A stretch of DNA of 16,987 nucleotides from Bacillota bacterium (GTDB taxonomy: Bacteria; Bacillota; Clostridia; Oscillospirales; Acutalibacteraceae): contig JAEWRF010000247.1 of NCBI GenBank assembly GCA_023460155.1, positions 1-16,987 of the forward strand, given 5' to 3'. The notes under the pieces were generated by a model that saw only the letters and a program-made list of their open reading frames with translations, was not told the DNA's origin and did not search any database. Within the stretch, counting starts at the first letter, position 1, and each line of letters starts with the position of its first letter. Of the stretch, positions 11,087 through 16,987 are shown piece after piece. A program made the translations under genes and the position numbers.

Positions 11087-13765
11087 ATGAAAAAGAAAAC
11101 GATGCAGACCGTTTCCCTCTCAGTTTCTCCGGCGGCGGAGAAACTGCTGCTGGCAGGCAGGGCGGGAACGGAGGAACTGCTCAAAAAATACGATACCACA
11201 CTCAGCGGTTACGGTGAGGAAGCCGCCGAAGAGCTTCGTGACAAATACGGAAACAACGAAATTTCCCGCGACCGGCCGGATCCGGTTTATAAACGGCTGA
11301 TCCGCGCTTTTATCAATCCCTTTACCGTCGTGCTGATCGTACTTGCGGTTATCTCATTTTTTACGGACGTTGCCATGGCTGCTCCGGGTGAAAAGGATCC
11401 TTCGACGGTCATCATCATTGGCACGCTTGTGTTCATCAGCGGAGCGCTCAGCTTTATTCAGGAGACAAACTCCAACAAGTCGGCGGAAAAGCTGAAAGCG
11501 ATGGTTCATACGACCGCGACGGTTGCACGCGGTGAAGAAGGCAAAAAGGAGATTCCCCTCGCGGAGATCGTTCCAGGAGACATCGTCCATCTGGCTGCGG
11601 GGGACATGATCCCCGCCGACCTGCGCATTCTCTCCTGCAAGGACCTGTTCATCAGCCAGTCTTCCCTGACCGGCGAAAGCGCACCGGTGGAAAAATACGA
11701 CCGTGCCGTACCGGATGAGGGAAAAAGCCCGCTGGAGCTTTCCAATCTGGCCTTTATGGGCAGCGAGGTCGTCAGCGGCTCCGCGGCCGGAATCGTCATC
11801 GCGACCGGTGACAGCACCTGCTTCGGTTCCATGGCGAAGGCCATCACCGGCAAACCGGTTGCAACAAGCTTTGAAAAAGGCGTCAGCTCCGTGAGCTGGC
11901 TGCTGATCCGCTTCATGGCGTGCATGGTTCCCATTGTGTTTTTTATCAACGGCTTTACAAAAGGAGATTGGTTTCAGGCGTTCCTGTTTGCCCTCTCCGT
12001 TGCGGTGGGGCTCACACCCGAAATGCTGCCGATGACCGTGACCACCAATCTGGCAAAAGGCGCCGTAGCAATGGCAAAGAAAAAAGCCATTGTGAAGCAC
12101 CTGAATTCCATGCAGAATTTCGGCGCGATGGACGTGCTCTGCACCGACAAGACCGGAACGATCACGCAGGATAAGGTGGTGCTGGAACAGTATCTTGACA
12201 TTCATGGGAATGAAGACGAGCGGATTTTGCGCCACGCTTTCCTGAACAGCTATTACCAGACCGGTTTAAAAAACCTGATGGATGTCGCCATTCTCAACCA
12301 CGCGAAATCGGAGCCCTACCGTTCCATGCAGGAACGGTATACCAAAGTTGACGAGATCCCATTCGATTTCAACCGCAGAAGAATGAGCGTCGTGATCCGA
12401 GATCAGGATGGAAAAACCCAGATGATCACCAAGGGCGCCGTCGAAGAAATGCTGTCGATTTCATCGTATGCGGAATTCAACGGCTCGGTTGTGGAACTGA
12501 CCGGAGAAGTACGTGCGGAAATTCTCGCGACGGTGGATAAGCTGAACCGCGACGGAATGCGCGTTCTGGCGGTCGCCCAGAAAACCAACCCTTCCGTGGA
12601 GGGTGTCTTCTCCGTAAAAGACGAATCCGACATGGTTCTGATCGGCTACCTCGCCTTCCTTGATCCGCCGAAAAAGACCGCGGCGGCGGCCATCCGGGCG
12701 CTGAACGAATACGGCGTCGCCGTCAAGGTTCTGACGGGGGACAACGACGCCGTGACAAGCTGCATCTGCCGTCAGGTCGGGCTGAAGGCCGACCATCTGC
12801 TGCTCGGCTCGGATGTGGAAAGGATGGACGACGCCGAGCTTGCGGCCGAGGTTGAAAAAACCGTCGTATTCGCAAAGCTCAGCCCGCAGCAGAAGGCGCG
12901 CATCGTCCGGGCTCTGCGCGCTAACTCCCACACCGTCGGCTTCATGGGCGACGGCATCAACGACGCAGCTGCGATGCATGAGGCGGACGTAGCGGTCTCC
13001 GTCGATACCGCCGTCGACATCGCGAAGGAATCCGCCGACATCATTCTGCTCGAAAAAGACCTGATGGTGCTGGAGCAGGGCGTTCTGGAAGGACGCCGCA
13101 CCTTCGGGAACATTATTAAATACATCAAGATGACCGCGAGCTCCAATTTCGGCAATATGTTCTCCGTGGTCACCGCAAGCGCGTTTCTGCCGTTCCTTCC
13201 GATGCAGCCGATTCAGATTCTGTTCCTCAACCTGGTTTACAACATCTCCTGCCTGGCGATTCCGTGGGACAACATGGACGAGGAGTATATGCGGAAGCCC
13301 CGCAAGTGGGACGCCTCCTCCATCGGAAAATTCATGATCTGGCTCGGGCCGACCAGCTCGATTTTCGACATCGCCACGTACCTTATCATGTATTTCGTGA
13401 TCTGTCCCATGGTTGCGGGAGGGGCCTTCGGCACCGCCGGAGTGAACAGCGCCCTGTTTATTGCTCTGTTCAACGCCGGTTGGTTTGTGGAAAGCCTGTG
13501 GTCCCAGACTCTCGTGATCCACATGATCCGCACGCCGAAGATTCCGTTTATCCAGAGCCGCGCGTCCCTGCCGGTGCTTGTTTTTACCTCGGCGGCCGTT
13601 CTGTTCGGAACCGTCGTCCCCTACACCCCGTTCGGGAACATCATGAAAATGGCCGCAATGCCCGCCGCTTATTTTCCCTGGCTGTTCGGCATGATTCTTT
13701 GCTACATGGCGCTGGCCACCTTTGTGAAAACCCTGTTCCGGAAACGGTACGGCGAACTTCTTTAA
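11087..13765 (+). CDS. mgtA: MgtA-type magnesium-translocating P-type ATPase
   Basis: An 892-residue P3B-type ATPase, the normal length for MgtA/MgtB. Features in order: N-terminal cation-ATPase segment (GYGEEAAEELRDKYGNNEIS, 41-60), membrane helices near 78-92 and 108-124, actuator domain with VPGD (162-165) and TGES (195-198), PEMLP (311-315) in the ion-binding helix, phosphorylation motif DKTGT with Asp354, nucleotide-domain KGA (449-451), TGDN (550-553), GDGINDA (621-627), then about six C-terminal helices (for example 691-722 and 750-776). It should import Mg2+ across the cytoplasmic membrane using ATP. The ATG at 11087 has AGGAGGT 7 bases upstream; longer readings start within the leader. 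Expression is probably gated by the M-box upstream and possibly by a second metal-sensing RNA. A bidirectional terminator follows. The family call is firm; a related divalent-cation specificity is possible. Confidence 0.92.
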   Translation: MKKKTMQTVSLSVSPAAEKLLLAGRAGTEELLKKYDTTLSGYGEEAAEELRDKYGNNEISRDRPDPVYKRLIRAFINPFTVVLIVLAVISFFTDVAMAAPGEKDPSTVIIIGTLVFISGALSFIQETNSNKSAEKLKAMVHTTATVARGEEGKKEIPLAEIVPGDIVHLAAGDMIPADLRILSCKDLFISQSSLTGESAPVEKYDRAVPDEGKSPLELSNLAFMGSEVVSGSAAGIVIATGDSTCFGSMAKAITGKPVATSFEKGVSSVSWLLIRFMACMVPIVFFINGFTKGDWFQAFLFALSVAVGLTPEMLPMTVTTNLAKGAVAMAKKKAIVKHLNSMQNFGAMDVLCTDKTGTITQDKVVLEQYLDIHGNEDERILRHAFLNSYYQTGLKNLMDVAILNHAKSEPYRSMQERYTKVDEIPFDFNRRRMSVVIRDQDGKTQMITKGAVEEMLSISSYAEFNGSVVELTGEVRAEILATVDKLNRDGMRVLAVAQKTNPSVEGVFSVKDESDMVLIGYLAFLDPPKKTAAAAIRALNEYGVAVKVLTGDNDAVTSCICRQVGLKADHLLLGSDVERMDDAELAAEVEKTVVFAKLSPQQKARIVRALRANSHTVGFMGDGINDAAAMHEADVAVSVDTAVDIAKESADIILLEKDLMVLEQGVLEGRRTFGNIIKYIKMTASSNFGNMFSVVTASAFLPFLPMQPIQILFLNLVYNISCLAIPWDNMDEEYMRKPRKWDASSIGKFMIWLGPTSSIFDIATYLIMYFVICPMVAGGAFGTAGVNSALFIALFNAGWFVESLWSQTLVIHMIRTPKIPFIQSRASLPVLVFTSAAVLFGTVVPYTPFGNIMKMAAMPAAYFPWLFGMILCYMALATFVKTLFRKRYGELL

Positions 13766-13773
13766 TACGGTGA

Positions 13774-13813
13774 AAAAATACAGGGCGTCCGGAAACGGAC
13801 GTCCTGTATTTTT
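13774..13813. terminator. Bidirectional terminator between the ATPase and AraC-family genes
   Basis: AAAAATACAGG-G-CGTCCG, loop GAAA, CGGACG-T-CCTGTATTTTT: an 18-pair hairpin (one G-U) with A and T runs on both sides, so it can stop transcripts from both strands. The stop codon of the minus-strand regulator (13812-13814) lies at its edge. Confidence 0.92.
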
Positions 13814-14717
13814 ATCCCTGTTTGTCCGGCAAACGGTACTCCGGATCGAGCATGCCGCCGTTTTTCCGGAAATCCGTGGGCGAGATGCGGTAATTCCGGC
13901 GGAACAGGCGGCTGAAATAGTTCACGTCATCAAAGCCGCACCGAAGCGCGATTTCGGTCACATTCAGCTCGCTCTGCTTCAAAAGGGAAATGGATTTTTC
14001 CAGCCGGAGCCGGTTCCGGTAATCCGTCGCCGTCTGCCCGGTGATCTGCCGGAAAAGCCGGCAGAAATAGGATACCGTAACGTTGGCCTGTCTTGCGAGC
14101 TCGTCCAACGGGACTGCTTCGTCGGAATGCTCCTCAAGGTATTTCAGGACGGAGTCGAAGCGCCTGAGGCTGCTCTGCTTCGAGGCAAACTCCTCATTTG
14201 TCATGATCCTGCCGACATGGCCGCGGAGCAAAAGCACAATCAGGCGGTAAACCGAGGACTTCACCGCCAGCTCAAAGCCCAGTTCTTTCGAACCGTACTC
14301 CCGGATCAGTTCGGAAACGCAGTCGGAGATGCGCCTGTCATCCTGAATCAGGTTTTGGAACGTCAGCAGATTCTGCGAAAGCGGAACGAGATATTTGGTC
14401 TGGCACAAATCCGTCTGGTTGCTGAACAGAAACGGCAGGTCGATGCGGATCACATAAAACCGCAGGTCATCCGAAAGGCTTTCCAGATAATGCATCTCGT
14501 TGCTGTTGATGACGGCGACATGGCCGGGGCCGACCTGAAACTGTTTGCTGCCGCACCGCAGAAACGCCCGCCCGTCAATAAAGCAGAACAGCTGAAAATG
14601 CTCGTGCCAGTGAGCTTTCAGCTTTTCTCCCCTTCTCAGGTTTGATTTCAAAAAAATATCCACGCCGAAATGCTCGTCGGGCATCTGCTTGCAATAGTAT
14701 GCCGAATTTCTTTTCAT
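13812..14717 (-). CDS. AraC-family transcriptional regulator
   Basis: A 301-residue regulator with an N-terminal cupin-like sensing domain (about 20-110, containing HWHEHFQLFCFIDGRAFLRC and GPGHVAVINSNEMHYL) and a C-terminal AraC/XylS double helix-turn-helix (about 195-290). The DNA-binding part reads PLDELARQANVTVSYFCRLF then LNVTEIALRCGFDDVNYFSR and FRRNYRISPTDFRKN, the full family signature. The ATG at 14717 is chosen: it has AGAAAGG 5 bases upstream, and the promoter at 14790-14818 rules out the longest in-frame start at 14831; Met at 14765 is a weaker alternative. It is divergent from an MFS exporter gene and probably regulates it, likely in response to a small molecule bound by the cupin domain. 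Confidence 0.92.
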   Translation of the reverse strand: MKRNSAYYCKQMPDEHFGVDIFLKSNLRRGEKLKAHWHEHFQLFCFIDGRAFLRCGSKQFQVGPGHVAVINSNEMHYLESLSDDLRFYVIRIDLPFLFSNQTDLCQTKYLVPLSQNLLTFQNLIQDDRRISDCVSELIREYGSKELGFELAVKSSVYRLIVLLLRGHVGRIMTNEEFASKQSSLRRFDSVLKYLEEHSDEAVPLDELARQANVTVSYFCRLFRQITGQTATDYRNRLRLEKSISLLKQSELNVTEIALRCGFDDVNYFSRLFRRNYRISPTDFRKNGGMLDPEYRLPDKQG

Positions 14718-14736
14718 AACAGCCTTTCTGTTCAAA

Positions 14737-14834
14737 ATCGTGCTAATACTCGGCAACACAGTCATAGCGCCGCCGGGCCTTTTTCTTTTATTATAAGGAA
14801 AGCGCGCGGTCCTGTAAATGCAAAATCGCACGAT
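14737..14834. repeat. Paired ATCGTGC motifs in the divergent AraC/MFS promoter region
   Basis: ATCGTGC at 14737-14743 on the plus strand and the same heptamer on the minus strand at 14828-14834 (GCACGAT on plus) flank the region. Around them the matches extend to A-rich flanks (CAAAATCGTGC and AAAATATCGTGC). The second copy lies just upstream of the AraC -35 box. They are candidate regulator half-sites; this is inference. Confidence 0.35.
14790..14818 (-). promoter_or_regulatory. Sigma-A promoter of the AraC-family gene
   Basis: On the minus strand TTTACA (14813-14818) and a perfect TATAAT (14790-14795) are 17 bases apart. Initiation near 14783 gives a leader of about 65 bases. A clear promoter for the divergent MFS gene was not found in the remaining ~140 bases. 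Confidence 0.75.
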
Positions 14835-14860
14835 ATTTTCAGAAAGAAGCTGAACCGGAA

Positions 14861-16294
14861 ATGCTCAAAAATTCCGAAAACAAAGGTATTACGCTTCTGG
14901 TTGTCGTCGCCATGTCCTTTATGGCAACGCTGGATTCCAGCATCGTAAACGTCGCGCTGCCCGTAATGTCGAAGGAACTGGCCGTACCTCTTTCCTCCAT
15001 CGAATGGGTCATCGCAAGCTATTCCATTATTATCTGCTCCACCCTGCTCTTTTTTGGCCGCCTGGGCGACCTCGTCGGCAAGGAAAAAGTATTTCAGTCC
15101 GGAACGGTCCTGTTCACGCTCGGCTCACTTGCCTGCGGAGTATGCGGTTCTTTCCTCCCGCTGATCGTCTGCCGCTTCGTTCAGGGAGTCGGCGCTTCCG
15201 CTTACATGGCCAACAATCAGGGCATCATCACCGGGCTTTACCCGAAGGAGCAGCGGGGCCGCGCTCTCGGGATACTCGCCGCCGCGGTCGCGCTCGGCAC
15301 AATGATCGGCCCAAGCGCGGGCGGGCTGATCGTCTCCTTTCTGCCGTGGAACATCATTTTTCTGGTCAATGTACCCATCGGGATTGCCGTGTTCCTCATG
15401 GGGCGGAAATATCTGCCCGCCGGAGCCGGAAGCAAGGAGAAAATGGATTACCGCGGGGCCGTGCTTCAATTTGCCGGAACCCTGCTGTTCTTCGGCGCCT
15501 TTATCGAAGCGCAGAAAATCGGTCTGGAAAACCCGTATATTCTCGCCGTGATTCTTGCCGCAGTGCTTCTGATCGGGCTTTTTCTCCACTCGGAATCCAG
15601 GCAGGAGCAGCCCCTGCTGCAGCTTGGCATCTTTCACAGCCGGCTGTTCTCGCTGGGGCTGATCTGCGCGTTCATTTCGTACATCTGCATTGCCGCCTCC
15701 ACGATCCTGCTGCCGTTTTATTTTCAGGATACGATGAAGATGTCCCCTTCCTCCACCGGGTTTTTTCTGATGCTTTCGCCTCTGATCATTGCGGTGCTGT
15801 CCCCGTTCTGCGGCGTAATCTGCGACCGGATCGGCTCGGAGCTGCTCGCGCTCTTCGGCCTGCTGATGATGAGCGCCGGATTCTTCCTCATGTCATTTCT
15901 GCGCGAGAATTCCCCGCTGATCTGCGCCGCGATGTTCGTGGCGGTGATGGCGGTCGGACAGTCGTTTTTCCAGCCTGCGAACAATTCGCTGATTATGTCA
16001 TCCTGCCCGAAGGAACGGCTGGGCATCGCGGGAAGTGTCAATTCCCTGATGCGGAACCTCGGCCAGATCGTCGGGATCACGCTGTCGACGACCTTTCTGT
16101 ACAGCTTCATGAGCCAGAAGCTTCATTACCGTGTCGCAGACTATGTGCCCGGCCGGGACGACGTGTTCATCTACGGCATGAAAAACGACTATTTCATTCT
16201 TACGGCACTCTGTCTTGTCGGCGCCTGTGTCACCGCAGCGCGGCTGTTCTCGGCCGGGAAAAGCCGAAAAGAACAAAAGGCCGCCGCGGACTGA
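14861..16294 (+). CDS. MFS multidrug exporter, DHA2 (EmrB/QacA) family
   Basis: A 477-residue, probably 14-helix, proton-driven drug exporter of the cytoplasmic membrane. The family motifs are present: LDSSIVNVALPVM (motif D1, about 24-36), GRLGDLVGKEKVFQ (motif A, 66-79), RFVQGVGASAYMANNQGIIT (motif B, 106-125) and GPSAGGLIV (motif C, about 150-158). The second half starts near residue 200 after a charged linker (AGSKEKMDYRG). The ATG at 14861 is the only sensible start, but the ribosome site (AGAAAG, about 14 bases upstream, or a close CCGGAA) is poor, suggesting low basal translation. It is divergent from the AraC-family gene, its likely regulator. No terminator follows; instead there is a repeat fragment. 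Substrates are unknown. Confidence 0.92.
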   Translation: MLKNSENKGITLLVVVAMSFMATLDSSIVNVALPVMSKELAVPLSSIEWVIASYSIIICSTLLFFGRLGDLVGKEKVFQSGTVLFTLGSLACGVCGSFLPLIVCRFVQGVGASAYMANNQGIITGLYPKEQRGRALGILAAAVALGTMIGPSAGGLIVSFLPWNIIFLVNVPIGIAVFLMGRKYLPAGAGSKEKMDYRGAVLQFAGTLLFFGAFIEAQKIGLENPYILAVILAAVLLIGLFLHSESRQEQPLLQLGIFHSRLFSLGLICAFISYICIAASTILLPFYFQDTMKMSPSSTGFFLMLSPLIIAVLSPFCGVICDRIGSELLALFGLLMMSAGFFLMSFLRENSPLICAAMFVAVMAVGQSFFQPANNSLIMSSCPKERLGIAGSVNSLMRNLGQIVGITLSTTFLYSFMSQKLHYRVADYVPGRDDVFIYGMKNDYFILTALCLVGACVTAARLFSAGKSRKEQKAAAD

Positions 16295-16351
16295 TTTCGC
16301 GTTCCAACTTGTAGAAAACATGCGGGCCGTCGATAAAGTCGCGGACTGATT
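16285..16351. repeat. 12-bp direct repeats flanking an orphan MITE end
   Basis: CGCGGACTGATT occurs at 16285-16296, spanning the MFS stop codon, and again at 16340-16351. Between them lies TGCGGGCCGTCGATAAAGTC (from 16321), which closely matches the ends of the repeat at 7709-7863. Only one end is present; the rest of the element is missing. Confidence 0.55.
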
Positions 16352-16377
16352 CCGGGAGCGGAAATTCCGGCCCCGCA

Positions 16378-16406
16378 TTGAAAAAGCTCTCCGTTTCGGC
16401 TATAAT
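16378..16406 (+). promoter_or_regulatory. Sigma-A promoter of the histidine-phosphatase gene
   Basis: TTGAAA (16378-16383) and a perfect TATAAT (16401-16406) are 17 bases apart. Initiation near 16413 leaves about 50 bases to the ATG at 16466. Confidence 0.8.
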
Positions 16407-16465
16407 CGGAACCGGACCCAAAATACGATCAAAAATGCCATAAAATACGGAGACGAAACATACGA

Positions 16466-16987
16466 ATGAAAATTTATTTTATAAGGCACGGCGACCCCGA
16501 TTATGAACACGATTCCCTCACCCCAAAAGGCTGGAAGGAGGCCGGGCTTCTCGCAGACCGGCTGGCAAAGCTGAAGATACGCGATTTTTACTGTTCCCCG
16601 CTGGGACGTGCGAAGGATACGGCCGGCGTAACGCTGCGGCGGCTTCACCGGGAAGCGGTGGTTTTTGACTGGCTGCAGGAATTCCCCGCGCGCATTTCGG
16701 ACCCTGAGACCGGGGAAAAGCGGATTGCCTGGGACTTTCTTCCCGCTTACTGGACCATCCGGCCCGATCTGTACGACAAGGACGCATGGTTCCGCGATCC
16801 GGTGATGCAAAGCGACAAAGTAGAGGAGCTCTACAAAAACGTTGCGGACGGAATCGACGGCATCCTCGCGGGATACGGCTACCGGCGCAGCGGAAGGTTC
16901 TACCGGACCGACGGCGGAAACCGGGATTCCATCGTTATTTTCTGCCATCTCGGCGTGGAACTCGCGATGCTTTCCCATCTTCTCGGC
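16466..16987 (+). CDS. Histidine phosphatase family protein (phosphoglycerate mutase-like), 3' truncated by window
   Basis: The first 174 codons of a gene that runs off the right edge. It begins MKIYFIRHGDPDYEHDSLTP: the RHG motif with His8 as the phospho-accepting histidine of the histidine phosphatase superfamily. FYCSPLGRAKDTA (about 41-53) is the usual SxxxRAxxTA-like second motif, and IVIFCHLGVELAMLSHLLG near the cut end holds the second catalytic His. It would remove phosphate from a small molecule or protein in the cytosol; the substrate is unknown. ATG at 16466 is preceded by GGAG 13 bases upstream, rather far, but a strong promoter lies at 16378-16406 and no better in-frame start is seen. 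It is independent of the MFS gene. Confidence 0.85.
   Translation, partial: MKIYFIRHGDPDYEHDSLTPKGWKEAGLLADRLAKLKIRDFYCSPLGRAKDTAGVTLRRLHREAVVFDWLQEFPARISDPETGEKRIAWDFLPAYWTIRPDLYDKDAWFRDPVMQSDKVEELYKNVADGIDGILAGYGYRRSGRFYRTDGGNRDSIVIFCHLGVELAMLSHLLG

Noticed and set aside
12461..13522. A long open frame (353 codons) on the minus strand inside the P-type ATPase gene
   Set aside because: It is antisense to a gene with every family motif intact. Its translation is low-complexity, His/Asp/Gly-rich and without recognisable domains, as expected for shadows in GC-rich coding DNA.
15004..16314. A 436-codon open frame on the plus strand in a second frame of the MFS gene
   Set aside because: The translation is rich in Arg, Pro and Ser with no hydrophobic segments, while the overlapping frame encodes a complete MFS exporter.
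1..16987. CRISPR array, prophage, integrative element or defence system
   Set aside because: No regularly spaced repeats, cas genes, integrase, transposase, restriction or toxin-antitoxin genes were seen; all genes are ordinary metabolic, transport and regulatory families.

Overview
The window reads as chromosomal DNA from a low-to-moderate-GC Gram-positive anaerobe, most likely a Clostridia/Oscillospirales-type Bacillota. The signs are strong AGGAGG-type ribosome binding sites, sigma-A-like promoters with 17-nt spacers, an M-box magnesium riboswitch with an intrinsic terminator, and a lipoprotein-type ABC solute-binding protein. No rRNA, tRNA, CRISPR array, prophage or transposase gene was seen. 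The species call is inference only.

Layout. (1) 1-5084, minus strand: a four-gene polar amino-acid ABC importer (two permeases, ATPase, lipoprotein) is transcribed from a near-consensus promoter at 5056-5084 through an unusually long (~465 nt), hairpin-rich leader, and ends at a terminator at 1420-1456. Beyond that lie a PLP aminotransferase and the first 24 codons of a probable D-2-hydroxyacid dehydrogenase, a likely amino-acid-handling unit. (2) 5243-6199, plus strand: a divergent IclR-family regulator with its own extended -10 promoter and a candidate operator; it may control itself and/or the importer. (3) 6230-9028, minus strand: a FIST-domain sensor protein and then an NAD(P)-dependent aldehyde dehydrogenase, separated by a ~150-bp MITE-like element with terminal inverted repeats. 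(4) 9212-10542, plus strand: a DJ-1/PfpI-family protein and a SAM-dependent methyltransferase in one transcript. (5) 10539-13813, plus strand: an MgtA-type P-type ATPase behind a 520-nt leader holding an M-box, stacked terminators and a second structured element that resembles the yybP-ykoY (Mn2+) riboswitch. (6) 13812-16294: an AraC-family regulator (minus) divergent from a DHA2-type multidrug MFS exporter (plus). (7) 16319-16987: a solitary end of the same MITE-like repeat, then a promoter and a histidine-phosphatase-family gene cut by the right edge.

The most noteworthy points are the possible tandem Mg2+/Mn2+ riboswitch leader of the P-type ATPase, the unrecognised structured leader of the amino-acid importer (three-way-junction-like fold, terminator-like hairpin, duplicated 17-nt arm), and the non-coding mobile repeat with one complete copy and one orphan end. 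All RNA structures and promoters were read by eye; no folding or database search was run.
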